A stretch of DNA of 64,000 nucleotides from Lachnospiraceae bacterium UBA5899 (GCA_002432425.1 DJEL01000056.1:1-64000), one strand, 5' to 3'; shown: positions 1 through 9,081, counted from the first letter of the stretch. Program-made: numbers and translations. The notes: generated by a model not told the origin, from the letters alone.

Positions 1-177
1 GGTTTAATTTTTCATTTTAGGTCAAAGCTCACTGCCATCATAGCACAGTAAGTGTCCCATAAATCACCCTCAATGGCATCTTCCTCCCTCCGTTTTTTCT
101 TTTTACATTTTTCAACACGAAACAGGCGGCGAAATGCCGGATAAGCGATAAGAACGTGTCAGAAATGTTTTCTGTAA

Positions 178-226
178 AAAATGTACCACATCTTCTGCCC
201 GGAAGCAAGCCGATATGGTACATTTT
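178..226 (-). terminator. Rho-independent terminator of the zinc-ribbon surface protein gene
   Basis: A 15-bp imperfect stem (arms 178-192 and 212-226, one mismatch) lies 3 bases past the stop codon of the minus-strand gene at 229. On the minus strand it runs into a short T stretch. The remaining 1-177 holds no gene I can support. Confidence 0.75.
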
Positions 227-228
227 CA

Positions 229-1326
229 TTAAAATATATTCCGGTAATCCATGTAATCTTCATAGGTCACGTAGACAATCTCTCCGTCCAGGTTCAGTCC
301 CACTTCCAGTCCCATGGGGGTATAGAAAAGCACCAGTGTGCCCTCATCCCGCAGCATGGCAAGGATTTCCTGGTCGGTGTAGTCCGTCAGGGCGCCGTCA
401 CCGTTTTCGCTTATCTCCCTCTCACGAAAATCCACGGCAAAATCATCATCCAGGTTTAAGATATCCGTATTGGTCAGGATATTGCCGGTGGCAAGGTCAA
501 TGTTTACACAGTAGAAATTGATGTCGCTTAAGTAGTCGGAGCCGTCCTGATAGCGGATTTTTTCGGAATACACCACGCTTAAAATATCTTCGTCCATGTA
601 GGTGACATAGGCATCCGAAGAGAAATAAAAAGTTCCGTCCTCCGACAGGGTATCCGCCACATAATCCGTATAAAAATCCCGGAAGTATTCATACTCGTAG
701 GAAAGTTCACCGTTCAGATACTCTTCATCTTTTCTGCCGGAGGTAATCTGCGGATATTCTACCTGGATAAATACGTGTCCGTCTTCCGTATTGCAGTAGG
801 TCGTCAGAAAGGAAATCTGATAGGAAAGGTCATCCTTCAAATCGTTGTACGGTCCGGAATAATAGGGAACATCCTCCCTCTGACCTTCTTCCTGCCAGTT
901 TTCTTTGGTACTGTCATAGGTTCCTTCGTACAGACCGTTTCCGATATAGGAATCCTCCGTTTCCCACTCCCCATCACCTTCTCCGGAAGGTGTCTGGAAA
1001 TCGTCCCGCGGCACACGACTTTCCTCCTGCAGTTTTTCCCCGTCTGCATCATCCAAAAGCCCTTCCGTCACTTTTCTTTCTTCCATCAGTACCGGTTCCT
1101 GTTTTCCTTCTCCCAACAATCTGTTAAACAGATGGATGCAGGTAAAGAACAGCACTACGCAGAGGAGAAGAATGACCACTATGGTAATCACCACAAGCAG
1201 GGCGGTTCTGTCTTTTTTCTGTGTCTTCGGCTGCTGGGCATACCCGCAGGCGGGGCAGATACCGTTCTCCTTTAAGAGTGCTCCGCACCTTTCACAGTAT
1301 TTCATCCGGTTTTCTTCCTGTCCCAT
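229..1326 (-). CDS. Zinc-ribbon membrane-anchored protein with extracellular DUF4163/DUF3298-like region
   Basis: The 365-residue product begins with a four-cysteine zinc ribbon (Cys11, Cys14, Cys24, Cys27). A basic linker and a single hydrophobic segment (about residues 41-67) follow, then a long acidic, probably extracellular part. The C-terminal 200 residues have the look of DUF4163/DUF3298 domains (a 'VEYPQI' strand, then 'DLATGNILTNTDIL'), as in PdaC/RsiV-type surface proteins; this is a resemblance by eye, not a match. The start at 1326 is preceded by AAAGGGG at good spacing and sits 2 bases after the cinA stop, so it is the last gene of a cinA-led unit. A second ATG at 1305 would also keep the ribbon. 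Function unknown. Confidence 0.8.
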   Translation of the reverse strand: MGQEENRMKYCERCGALLKENGICPACGYAQQPKTQKKDRTALLVVITIVVILLLCVVLFFTCIHLFNRLLGEGKQEPVLMEERKVTEGLLDDADGEKLQEESRVPRDDFQTPSGEGDGEWETEDSYIGNGLYEGTYDSTKENWQEEGQREDVPYYSGPYNDLKDDLSYQISFLTTYCNTEDGHVFIQVEYPQITSGRKDEEYLNGELSYEYEYFRDFYTDYVADTLSEDGTFYFSSDAYVTYMDEDILSVVYSEKIRYQDGSDYLSDINFYCVNIDLATGNILTNTDILNLDDDFAVDFREREISENGDGALTDYTDQEILAMLRDEGTLVLFYTPMGLEVGLNLDGEIVYVTYEDYMDYRNIF

Positions 1327-1328
1327 GA

Positions 1329-2579
1329 CTAACCCCTTTCTTTGGTATCAAGCAGCTTTTCCCTTAAAAAGGTCAGGGCTGCCGCTGTTACGCTCTCTCT
1401 GATTTTCTGCCGGCTGCCGCTGAAATGATACTCCCGTACTTCTACATTTCCCCGTACGTTTACGCCGATATAGACAAGTCCCACCGGCTTTTCCTTTGTG
1501 CCGCCGTCGGGTCCCGCAATGCCGGTAACGGCTACCGCCGTATCCGTATGGGCTGCCTTTGCCGCGCCCTCTGCCATTTCTTCGGCGGTTTCCCTGCTGA
1601 CTGCGCCAAACTTCTCCAATGTATCATGGGACACACCGAGCAATTCTTCCTTTGCCTCGTTGGCATAGGTGATAAAGCCGGATTTGAGCACTGCCGATAC
1701 CCCCGGGGCATTGACCATTCTTGCCGCTATCATGCCTCCCGTGCAGGACTCCGCCGTGGTCATGGTATATTTCTTTTTCATAAGCAGTTTTGTCAGTGCC
1801 ATTTCCAGTGTTTCGTCCGCATCCGTCGTGTAAACGGCATTGCCGAAACGACGGTAAAGCTCTTCCACCACGGGGGCTGTTTTTTCTTTGGCTTCTTTTT
1901 CATCCTTCGCTCTTGCTGTGACACGCAGGTGTACCTCTCCGGTCTTGGCATAGGGCGCTATGGTGGGATTTTCCTGGGTATTCAGCATGTCCAGAATCTG
2001 TGTTTCCACACTGCTTTCTCCGGGGCCCACAATCTTTACGGTTTCCGAATAGAAAACCTGTCCGCATTTTTGCTGCAGTCGCGGCATTACGCTGTCCGTG
2101 AACATGCTCTTTAATTCCAGAGGCGGTCCGGGCAGTAAAATAACCGTCTTTTCTCCTTCGGAAACAAAAATGCCGGGCGCCGTGCCGTTTTTGTTATACA
2201 GGACCTCGCAACCCTCTATGACATCCGCCTGCTTCCAGTTGTTGTCCGTGGGAATACGTCCCCTGAGGGCAAAATAATCCGCAATTTCCTGTTCCGCCTT
2301 TTTATCCCGGATAAGCTTTTTTCCAAGAGCTTCTGCCACGGTTTCTTTTGTCAGGTCATCCTCCGTAGGTCCGAGTCCTCCTGAAAAAATAAGGATATCC
2401 GCCCGGGAAAGAGCCGTATTTATCACGGAAAGAAGCCTGTCCCGGTTATCTCCCACCACCGTCTGAAAATAGCAGTTGATGCCAAGGTACGCTAATTTTT
2501 CCGATAAAAACGCCGCATTGGTGTTTACAATATTTCCTAATAAAAGTTCTGTGCCCACACAGATAATTTCCGCTGTCAT
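1329..2579 (-). CDS. cinA: CinA family nicotinamide-nucleotide amidase
   Basis: A 416-residue, full-length two-domain CinA. The N-terminal half is the molybdopterin-binding-like (MoCF) domain with 'GTELLLGNIVNTN' at the start and 'SGGLGPTEDD' around residue 66. The C-terminal part from about residue 250 is the PncC-type amidase domain with 'TTAESCTGG' and 'TGIAGPDGG'. The family deamidates NMN to nicotinic acid mononucleotide in pyridine nucleotide salvage, and in naturally competent bacteria it is linked to RecA and competence. It follows pgsA by 15 bases in a rimO-pgsA-cinA unit, a common arrangement in Firmicutes. Start supported by AAGGAA. Confidence 0.93.
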   Translation of the reverse strand: MTAEIICVGTELLLGNIVNTNAAFLSEKLAYLGINCYFQTVVGDNRDRLLSVINTALSRADILIFSGGLGPTEDDLTKETVAEALGKKLIRDKKAEQEIADYFALRGRIPTDNNWKQADVIEGCEVLYNKNGTAPGIFVSEGEKTVILLPGPPLELKSMFTDSVMPRLQQKCGQVFYSETVKIVGPGESSVETQILDMLNTQENPTIAPYAKTGEVHLRVTARAKDEKEAKEKTAPVVEELYRRFGNAVYTTDADETLEMALTKLLMKKKYTMTTAESCTGGMIAARMVNAPGVSAVLKSGFITYANEAKEELLGVSHDTLEKFGAVSRETAEEMAEGAAKAAHTDTAVAVTGIAGPDGGTKEKPVGLVYIGVNVRGNVEVREYHFSGSRQKIRESVTAAALTFLREKLLDTKERG

Positions 2580-2594
2580 GCTGTTTTCCTTCTT

Positions 2595-3167
2595 TTACTT
2601 GGTATCTGCCATTACGCTTCTGTTGACCCAGATGTAATCAATCAGGGAAATAACGGTAAGCGCCAATGCCACCCACATCACAATGTCAGTGAGCAGGCTG
2701 ATTTTTTCAATATTGGCAATCATTAAGCAGACCATAATCATCTGGAAGGTGGTCTTGAATTTGCCCCAGTAATTGGCGGCAATGACCACACCCTTGTCGG
2801 AAGCTACCAGACGGAAACCGCTGATGATGAATTCACGGCTGATGATGATAATGACAATCCATGCCGGGATTCTGCCCATTTCCACCAGACAAATCATAGC
2901 GGAGCAGACTAAAAGCTTATCCGCAAGAGGATCCATGAACTTGCCGAAATTGGTGATGAGGTTGTATTTACGGGCAATTTTGCCGTCCAGCATATCCGTC
3001 AGACTGGCAATGATGAAAATAGCCAGCGCTATGTAGTCCACATATTCCATAATGCCGCCGAAAATGGCTGTGAACCACGCCCATTCATGAAAGCCTCCCA
3101 GTAAAAGAAGGACAAAAGGTACAATTAAAATCATTCGGAATACAGTAAGTTTATTCGGTAAATTCAT
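2595..3167 (-). CDS. pgsA: CDP-diacylglycerol-glycerol-3-phosphate 3-phosphatidyltransferase
   Basis: A 190-residue integral membrane enzyme. It carries the CDP-alcohol phosphatidyltransferase signature beginning 'DMLDGKIARK' and ending 'FMDPLADK' (Asp/Gly/Ala-Arg/Gly/Asp/Asp pattern), with several hydrophobic helices. It forms phosphatidylglycerophosphate from CDP-diacylglycerol and glycerol-3-phosphate, the committed step to phosphatidylglycerol and cardiolipin. The start at 3167 overlaps the 3' end of rimO by 17 bases, implying translational coupling. Length is normal for the family. Only the product assignment within the CDP-alcohol transferase family (PgsA versus a paralogue) is inferred from context. 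Confidence 0.93.
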   Translation of the reverse strand: MNLPNKLTVFRMILIVPFVLLLLGGFHEWAWFTAIFGGIMEYVDYIALAIFIIASLTDMLDGKIARKYNLITNFGKFMDPLADKLLVCSAMICLVEMGRIPAWIVIIIISREFIISGFRLVASDKGVVIAANYWGKFKTTFQMIMVCLMIANIEKISLLTDIVMWVALALTVISLIDYIWVNRSVMADTK

Positions 3168-4488
3168 GGTATATCTCTCCTATCAAGTCGTATTCGTTGC
3201 TTCCGGTCACCAGTACTTTTACAAAGTCACCGGTCATAAGCTGTGCCGTCGTGTTTACAAAAATATAGCCGTCCACGCCGGGGGCATCCCGGTAGGTCCG
3301 TCCCACGTAAGCATCCTCATCCGCCACTTTTCCTTCTATCATGACGGTAAGAACACTGCCTACAAGGCTTTCCGCTTTCTCAAACGCAATTTCCTGCTGC
3401 AGCTCCATGATGTCATCGCGGCGTTCTTCTTTGAGTTCTTCGGCAATCTGGTCTTCCATTTCCGCCGCCGGAGTATCCTCTTCCTGTGAATAAGGAAATA
3501 CGCCCAGTCTGTCAAAGCCGATTTCTTCCACAAACGCCATGTTTTCTTCGTGGTCCTCTTCCGTTTCTCCGGGGAAACCGGTAATCAGCGTGGTGCGCAA
3601 ACAGATTTCGGGAATTTCTGCCCTCAGTTTTCCGATAATGCGCTCCAAATCTGCCCGGCTGGTCTTTCTGCCCATGCGTCCCAGCACATTGTCCGAAGCG
3701 TGCTGGATGGGAATATCCAGGTATTTGCAGACCTTGTCCTCCGCTTTGATGGCAGCAATCAGTTCATCCGTAATTTCTTCGGGATAACAGTATAAAATCC
3801 GTATCCAGTAGATGCCGGGGATTTCCGCCAATTTATGAAGCAGGAGGGGCAGGCTCTTTTTGCCGTATAAATCCTTGCCGTACAGGGTGGTTTCCTGGGC
3901 AACCAGTATCAGTTCCCGGACGCCGTTTTCCGCCAGCTCCGCCGCTTCCTTTAGGAGACTTTCCATGGGAATGGAACGGTACCCGCCGCGCACCTTGGGA
4001 ATAATGCAGTAGGTGCAGTGCTTGTCGCAGCCTTCCGCAATTTTCATGTAGGCGTAGTGTCCGCCGGTGGTTACGATACGCTTTTTCCCGTAAACCGGCG
4101 TGGTGCTGATATCCTTAAAATAATTTTCGGACCTGCCTGCCAGGGCTTTGTCCACGCTTTCTGTAATTTTGTCAATCGCCATAGTGCCGATGATGGCATC
4201 CACACCCGGAATTTCCTTCTGGATTTCTTCTTTGTAGCGCTGTGCCAGACAGCCGGAAGCAATGAGGACTTTAATCACGCCCTCTTCCTTCAGCTTCTCC
4301 ATTTCCAAAAGGGTATTGATACTTTCTTCCTTGGCATCCCCGATAAAGCAGCAGGTGTTGACCACCACCACATCGGCTTCCGTTTCCTCATCCGTAAAGG
4401 TATAACCTTTTTCCGAAAGCTGTCCCAACATCATCTCCGTGTCCACCAGGTTCTTATCGCACCCTAAGGATACAAACATTATCTTCAT
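3151..4488 (-). CDS. rimO: Ribosomal protein uS12 methylthiotransferase RimO
   Basis: A 445-residue radical-SAM methylthiotransferase. The N-terminal UPF0004 domain has conserved cysteines ('SLGCDKNLVD', 'NTCCFIGDAKEES', 'ASGCLAQRY'). The radical-SAM cluster motif is 'CDKHCTYC' near residue 154, and the last about 70 residues fit a TRAM domain. RimO puts a methylthio group on the beta-carbon of an Asp in ribosomal protein S12. The 'LGCDKNLVDTE' N-terminus distinguishes RimO from MiaB. It heads the rimO-pgsA-cinA unit, separated from rpoZ by a terminator. Confidence 0.95.
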   Translation of the reverse strand: MKIMFVSLGCDKNLVDTEMMLGQLSEKGYTFTDEETEADVVVVNTCCFIGDAKEESINTLLEMEKLKEEGVIKVLIASGCLAQRYKEEIQKEIPGVDAIIGTMAIDKITESVDKALAGRSENYFKDISTTPVYGKKRIVTTGGHYAYMKIAEGCDKHCTYCIIPKVRGGYRSIPMESLLKEAAELAENGVRELILVAQETTLYGKDLYGKKSLPLLLHKLAEIPGIYWIRILYCYPEEITDELIAAIKAEDKVCKYLDIPIQHASDNVLGRMGRKTSRADLERIIGKLRAEIPEICLRTTLITGFPGETEEDHEENMAFVEEIGFDRLGVFPYSQEEDTPAAEMEDQIAEELKEERRDDIMELQQEIAFEKAESLVGSVLTVMIEGKVADEDAYVGRTYRDAPGVDGYIFVNTTAQLMTGDFVKVLVTGSNEYDLIGEIYHEFTE

Positions 4489-4552
4489 ACTCGTTACCTT
4501 TTCCGTTTTATTGCATAAATTTATGACATAAAAATTTTATAATATAAAAGAA

Positions 4553-4588
4553 CTGCCACACTTAAACTTTTCTATTTTCGTGTGACAG
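4553..4588 (-). terminator. Terminator downstream of rpoZ
   Basis: A 9-bp stem (arms 4553-4561 and 4580-4588, one G-U pair in the minus-strand RNA) is followed on the minus strand by TTCTTTTA. It lies 17 bases past the rpoZ stop and separates the yicC-remA-gmk-rpoZ unit from rimO. Confidence 0.65.
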
Positions 4589-4604
4589 CCTCTTTCTGCT
4601 TTCC

Positions 4605-4847
4605 TTATGCCTGTTCTTCTTCGTCGTTTAAGATTTTAATCTTACCTTCGTTCAACTCTTCTACAGCAATGGAAAGAGGTTTCTTTCCGGTACCGTCTAC
4701 CAAAGGCTCGTCTCCGGCGATAATCTGTCTTGCTCTCTTTGAGGTAGCCATAACGATGGAGTATCTGCTGCTTACTACCGGTTCTTCACCCGGCTCCACG
4801 TCCTTGTTTACCACTTTCATTAAATCGGTATAAGATGGATGTAACAT
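4605..4847 (-). CDS. rpoZ: DNA-directed RNA polymerase omega subunit
   Basis: A small protein (80 residues from the preferred ATG at 4847) with the omega hallmarks 'MLHPSYTDLMKVV' and 'SRYSIVMATSKRARQI'. Omega binds beta-prime and helps fold or stabilise RNA polymerase. An ATG two codons upstream (4853) has AAGGAG too close to it, whereas 4847 has it 7 bases away, so 4847 is chosen. The C-terminus is acidic. It lies immediately after gmk, the standard gmk-rpoZ pairing, and is the last gene before a terminator. Confidence 0.92.
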   Translation of the reverse strand: MLHPSYTDLMKVVNKDVEPGEEPVVSSRYSIVMATSKRARQIIAGDEPLVDGTGKKPLSIAVEELNEGKIKILNDEEEQA

Positions 4848-4849
4848 AT

Positions 4850-5479
4850 TCATTCTCCTTCCGTGAGAACATTCAGTTCTCCTCTGATATTATTGATAAA
4901 CTCCGTATTGCGGCGGCTGGCTCTTTTGGCTGCCTTCACAATACTGTGAATTTCTTCCACACATTCCTGCAAGTTATCGTTGACTACCAGATACTCGTAG
5001 TCCTCCATGCCCTTTGCTTCTTCTGCCGCACGGGCAAGACGCTTTCTTATGACTTCTTCCGTCTCGGTGCCTCTGCCTCTTAAACGCTTCTCCAGCTCGG
5101 CAATGCTGGGCGGTGTCACAAAGAGTGGCAGCATATCCGGGAACATCTTTTTTACCTTATGCATGCCCTGGATTTCAATTTCCAGTAAGACATCCTTTCC
5201 TGCCGCAAGCATTTTCTCCACATAGTCCCTGGGTGTGCCGTAATAATTGCCGCAATATTCAGCATACTCTATCAGACCGTTTTGTGCAATCTTTTCTTCA
5301 AAGCTTTCTCTCTCCGTAAAGAAATATTCTCTTCCGTATACTTCTCCCTCGCGGGGTTTTCTCGTGGTCATGGAGATGGACAATGCATAATTATCGTATG
5401 TCTTCATGAGCTCCTTTACGAGAGTGCCTTTTCCTGCTCCGGAAAATCCGGATAACACAATCAATATACCCTTACTCAT
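4850..5479 (-). CDS. gmk: Guanylate kinase
   Basis: A 209-residue cytosolic kinase converting GMP plus ATP to GDP plus ADP. The P-loop is 'SGFSGAGKGTLV' at residues 9-20. The GMP-binding region follows with 'SMTTRKPREGEVYGREYFF'. In Firmicutes this enzyme also sits at the (p)ppGpp control point of GTP synthesis. The start overlaps the end of remA by 8 bases and is preceded by TAGGAG. Gene order yicC-remA-gmk-rpoZ is typical of the phylum. Confidence 0.96.
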   Translation of the reverse strand: MSKGILIVLSGFSGAGKGTLVKELMKTYDNYALSISMTTRKPREGEVYGREYFFTERESFEEKIAQNGLIEYAEYCGNYYGTPRDYVEKMLAAGKDVLLEIEIQGMHKVKKMFPDMLPLFVTPPSIAELEKRLRGRGTETEEVIRKRLARAAEEAKGMEDYEYLVVNDNLQECVEEIHSIVKAAKRASRRNTEFINNIRGELNVLTEGE

Positions 5480-5741
5480 TTTCTTCTCCTAAGACGTTTG
5501 TATCTGTCTGTCTGCTTCTGCCCGCTATGGTCTCCGGCAGAAGGGCAGACAACACAATCTGATTGTTTTCCATAATAAGTACCGCTTTGGTCTTGCGTCC
5601 CTGGGTGGCATCTACGGTGTTGCCCGCCTCCTTGGCGTTCTGCACCAGTCTTTTGATGGGTGCGGAATCCGGGCTCACAATGGCAATAATCTTGCCGGTA
5701 TTGACCATATTGCCAAAGCCGATATGAATCAGTTTGTCCAT
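5472..5741 (-). CDS. remA: RemA/DUF370 family regulator
   Basis: From the ATG at 5741 the product is 89 residues, the same length as Bacillus RemA. It contains 'MDKLIHIGFGNMVN', 'SPDSAPIKRLV' and 'ATQGRKTKAVLIM', all typical of DUF370. RemA forms ring-like oligomers that wrap promoter DNA and activates matrix and osmoprotection genes in Bacillus; its targets here are unknown. A TTG seven codons upstream is open, but it would start inside the yicC stop region and has no good ribosome site. AAAGGAAACAGGC precedes the 5741 ATG. It sits between yicC and gmk as in most Firmicutes. Confidence 0.9.
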   Translation of the reverse strand: MDKLIHIGFGNMVNTGKIIAIVSPDSAPIKRLVQNAKEAGNTVDATQGRKTKAVLIMENNQIVLSALLPETIAGRSRQTDTNVLGEENE

Positions 5742-5754
5742 GCCTGTTTCCTTT

Positions 5755-6639
5755 TTATTCAATATTCTGAATCTGTTCGCGGACCTTCTCGATTTCCGTC
5801 TTTAACTCAATGGCTCTGTTGGAAATACCGAGGTCGGTGGTTTTGCTTAAAATGGTATTGGCCTCCCGGTTCATTTCCTGTGCGATAAAATCTAACTTTC
5901 TGCCGATGCTGCCGCCGTCTATGAGCGCCTGCTTTGTGGAAGTGATGTGGCTTCTTAAACGCACCAGTTCTTCATCCACGCAGACCTTGTCTGCGAAAAT
6001 GGTAACTTCCATTAAAAGACGGTTTTCATCCACCTGGGCATCCTTAAGTAAATCCTTTACCTTATCGGTGAGCTTCCTTTTATACTCGGCAATGATTTCC
6101 GGAGAGCGCTCGGTAATGTAGTCCACATGCTTAAGCATGCCGTCCAGCTTGCCGATTAAGTCGTTGTGTAAATTCTCGCCTTCCTTAATGCGGGTTTCCA
6201 CCAGTGCCTGCAGGGCGCTCTTTAAGGCCTTGTCCAGCTCTTTCCAGATTTCGTCTTCATCCTCTTCCACATCCTCTAAGGTAAACACATCGGGATACCG
6301 GGAAAGGGTGGACGTACGGATATCATTCTCAAGGCCGAAGTCCTCTGCCATCTGTCCCAAATAATTAACATACTCTTCCGCAATCTTTTTGTTATATTTT
6401 ACACAACCGGTGGTCTCTGCACAGTCTTCGTATGCAATGTAAATATCCACCTTGCCGCGCTGCATAAAATTCTTCAGTTCATTCCGGATGGATGACTCAA
6501 AGAAATTTAATTTCTTCGGCATCTTGATGTTGACATCCAGATATCTGTGGTTGACTGATTTTACTTCTACTGTAAACTTACGGGTACCTTCCACCAGTTC
6601 GCATCTGCCGAAGCCCGTCATACTGTTAATCATTTGCAT
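5755..6639 (-). CDS. yicC: YicC/YloC family endoribonuclease
   Basis: A 294-residue YicC/YloC protein with the N-terminal family signature 'INSMTGFGRCE', a 'NHRYLDVNIKMPKKL' block and the DUF1732 C-terminal region including 'GRKLDFIAQEMNREANTI'. The family has RNase activity (YicC in E. coli targets RyhB; YloC in Bacillus is a related ribonuclease). It is first in the yicC-remA-gmk-rpoZ unit, behind a near-consensus promoter. The start is preceded by AGGAGG; an ATG two codons further in is also possible. Confidence 0.93.
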   Translation of the reverse strand: MQMINSMTGFGRCELVEGTRKFTVEVKSVNHRYLDVNIKMPKKLNFFESSIRNELKNFMQRGKVDIYIAYEDCAETTGCVKYNKKIAEEYVNYLGQMAEDFGLENDIRTSTLSRYPDVFTLEDVEEDEDEIWKELDKALKSALQALVETRIKEGENLHNDLIGKLDGMLKHVDYITERSPEIIAEYKRKLTDKVKDLLKDAQVDENRLLMEVTIFADKVCVDEELVRLRSHITSTKQALIDGGSIGRKLDFIAQEMNREANTILSKTTDLGISNRAIELKTEIEKVREQIQNIE

Positions 6640-6689
6640 ACCTTCCTCCTATACAACGCTACCACCCCATATGGTTGCATACTGCATTT

Positions 6690-6718
6690 ATTATAGTGGA
6701 AACGCGGGCTTTCGTCAA
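6690..6718 (-). promoter_or_regulatory. Sigma-A type promoter of the yicC-remA-gmk-rpoZ unit
   Basis: On the minus strand TTGACG (6713-6718) is separated by 17 bases from a perfect TATAAT (6690-6695), about 50 bases before the yicC start. The -35 overlaps the stop codon of the upstream acetyltransferase gene. Confidence 0.85.
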
Positions 6719-7290
6719 GTAAAGGCAAACATCCTGCCATACTTTTCTCCCAACATAAAATCATAGATGTTCTGTAAATCCGCCGCCACTTCTTCGTCCG
6801 GCATCTGTCTGCCCGTCTGCAGGTAAAAAATACCGAAATCCACACCCGCCACCCGGGTAAGAAGTTCTGTCTGCCGGCAGCCGCTTCGCTTATAAAAACC
6901 GTTCCGGCGAATTCTCATGGCGCGGTCTTCTTCGTCCGCTGCCTTATCCGGGCGTTCCGTTTCGATGATAATACCGTGCATGTCTGTGTAAATCCGCTGC
7001 ATTTCCTGTAACATAAGAGCTCCCACGCCCTTGTTGCGGTATTCTTCAAACACCGCCAGATAGTCAAGCAGTATGGTGTTTTTTTCCGGCGCCTGCACGC
7101 AGAGGGCATACCCTGCCAGCCTGTCCCCATCGTAGACACCGATACCGATATAACCGCCCCGCTCCACCATGCTTTTAATCATAAACACCGGCTTGATTTC
7201 CGGCGCCGGGAAATGTAAGGGGCAACTGTTTTCGTATATGTCCAGCATCTCGTCGGATGACAGGCGCCTGAAAGTATAATTTGTATTCAT
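6715..7290 (-). CDS. GNAT family N-acetyltransferase
   Basis: A 191-residue protein with the GNAT acetyl-CoA loop 'YRNKGVGALML' at about residue 90, preceded by the beta-strand 'TILLDYLAVFEE'. These support a Gcn5-related N-acetyltransferase. The substrate cannot be told from the sequence; the C-terminal 'GVDFGIFYLQTGRQMPDEEV' region is family-variable. It stands alone between rqcH and yicC. The start at 7290 has AGGAAGAG upstream. Confidence 0.85.
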   Translation of the reverse strand: MNTNYTFRRLSSDEMLDIYENSCPLHFPAPEIKPVFMIKSMVERGGYIGIGVYDGDRLAGYALCVQAPEKNTILLDYLAVFEEYRNKGVGALMLQEMQRIYTDMHGIIIETERPDKAADEEDRAMRIRRNGFYKRSGCRQTELLTRVAGVDFGIFYLQTGRQMPDEEVAADLQNIYDFMLGEKYGRMFAFT

Positions 7291-7332
7291 GTTCTCTTCC
7301 TGTTCTGTTTTTGGTGCCGGGCACCTTTTTTA

Positions 7333-9081
7333 TTACGCGTCGGCTCTTTTTATATCCGAAATATCCGTGTCCGCCATCATGGAGTAATTGGTATAGTATA
7401 CCACAAAGCCCGGCTTGCCGCCGTTCGGCTTCTTCACCTGCTTTTTCTCCACGTAGTCCACTTCCGCCTTGTTCTGACTGCTTGCGGAGGAATAATGGGC
7501 TGCCAGCCTTGCCGCATCCTCATAGGTGGCATCCGGCAGTTCGCCCCTGCCCTTGTTTTTTACAATGACATGGGAACCGGGACAGCCTTTGGCGTGGAAC
7601 CACCAGTCGCCGCCATCGGCAAGCTTAAACGTAAGCTCCTCATTCTGCAGGTTGTTTTTGCCCACATAGATGTCGTAGCCGTCACGGCTGATATAATGGA
7701 AGGGCTTGCTGGTTACCTTCCCCTTTTTGCCGCCGCTCCTTTTTTTCATATAGCCGCTTTCCTGCAGCTCCTCCCGGATTTGCAGAAGGTCTTCTTCCCC
7801 GGCTGCAATCTGTAAGGCTACCTCAATGGACTTTAAGTGTTCGATTTCCTCTCCCACTTCCTTGGTGAGCTTGCTTAACGCCTCGTAGGTTCTCTTCATC
7901 TTATTGTATTTGTCAAAATACTTCTTCGCATTTTCCGCCGCCGTAAGGGTCGGGTCAAGGGGAATTTTCACCGTTTCCCCGTTGTAATAATTGACCGCCT
8001 CCAATGACTTGTCGCCGGGTGCGGCACTGTAGCCGTAGGTATGCAGAAGTTCCCCGTACACCCGGTAGGTATCCCGCTTTTCCGTATCCTTCATCTGCTG
8101 CAGCTGCACATCGTATTTTTTCACATTGCGTTCCAGCGCCGTGTGGACGATTTTCTGCAAATCCGTGGAGCGCTGACGGATACGGATTTGGGCATTCTTC
8201 TGCGCAAAATAGGTTTCCAGCACCTCGGACATACTGTTGTAAGGCTTGCATTCATGCACGCCGTCTTCGTAAATCGTCAAATCAAATGCCGCAAATTCCA
8301 CCGGCTTTTTGCCTTCGTAGACAATGCAGGGAGTAAACTTGCCGTCCTCTATGTCATTACGGATGTCCGCCCATTCTTTGTAAATGTTTGTTATCTCTTC
8401 ATCGGAAAGCGCCGCCGTGGGAAGCTCGCCGTCCACCCCCGCCCTGTGGCAGATTTCCTGTCCCATAATGGGAGAAATGCCCGTAAAGGAAGTGTAGAAT
8501 GCCTTGAATGCCGGCATGGGCGCTTCCTTCATAACGGTTAAAAATTCCTCTTTTGTCACCGTCATGGCATCTTTCTTATGGGTGGTATCGGCAATGAAAT
8601 ACATCTTGCCGGGAAGCACTTCCCGGACGGAGCTCACCAGCGCCGATACTCTCTTGATGCTGTCGATGATGATATCATTGTCGTCGCAGAAAATGATGTT
8701 GCTGTATTTTCCCATGATTTCCACAATCAGTTTTTTCCGGCAGAGGTCGCCCATTTCGTTTAAGTGTTCCATTTCTATGGTGACGATACGCTCCAGTCCC
8801 GGCTGGGTAATGTCCACAATTCTGCCGTTTTGTAAGTGCTTACGCAGAAGCATGCAGAAATTGGGCGCCGTCATGGGGCTGGGTTTGTTCTGTGCCGATA
8901 CATAAAGAAGCGGCAGGGAAGCACCTGCCGAAATCAGAAGACGGTATTGTCCGTGCGGCTGTTTGATGGTAAAAATCATCTCGTCCGGCTCCGGCTGGGC
9001 GATTTTGTAAATACGCCCGCCGATTAATACGTCCTTCATTTCCTGTACTACATTTGCTATGGTTATTCCGTCAAAAGCCAT
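7333..9081 (-). CDS. rqcH: Rqc2 homologue RqcH (NFACT family; Fbp/FbpA-like)
   Basis: A 582-residue NFACT protein. The N-terminal domain ('MAFDGITIANVVQEM', 'GGRIYKIAQPEPDEMIF', 'HLQNGRI') is followed by a helical, likely coiled-coil section at about residues 300-430. The C-terminal NFACT-R domain contains 'WWFHAKGCPGSHVIVK' and 'YEDAARLAAHYSSA'. RqcH binds stalled 50S-peptidyl-tRNA and recruits tRNA-Ala to add alanine tails, marking nascent chains for degradation. Older annotations call it fibronectin-binding protein. It has its own leader and AAAGGAG ribosome site. Length and domain order are normal. Confidence 0.93.
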   Translation of the reverse strand: MAFDGITIANVVQEMKDVLIGGRIYKIAQPEPDEMIFTIKQPHGQYRLLISAGASLPLLYVSAQNKPSPMTAPNFCMLLRKHLQNGRIVDITQPGLERIVTIEMEHLNEMGDLCRKKLIVEIMGKYSNIIFCDDNDIIIDSIKRVSALVSSVREVLPGKMYFIADTTHKKDAMTVTKEEFLTVMKEAPMPAFKAFYTSFTGISPIMGQEICHRAGVDGELPTAALSDEEITNIYKEWADIRNDIEDGKFTPCIVYEGKKPVEFAAFDLTIYEDGVHECKPYNSMSEVLETYFAQKNAQIRIRQRSTDLQKIVHTALERNVKKYDVQLQQMKDTEKRDTYRVYGELLHTYGYSAAPGDKSLEAVNYYNGETVKIPLDPTLTAAENAKKYFDKYNKMKRTYEALSKLTKEVGEEIEHLKSIEVALQIAAGEEDLLQIREELQESGYMKKRSGGKKGKVTSKPFHYISRDGYDIYVGKNNLQNEELTFKLADGGDWWFHAKGCPGSHVIVKNKGRGELPDATYEDAARLAAHYSSASSQNKAEVDYVEKKQVKKPNGGKPGFVVYYTNYSMMADTDISDIKRADA

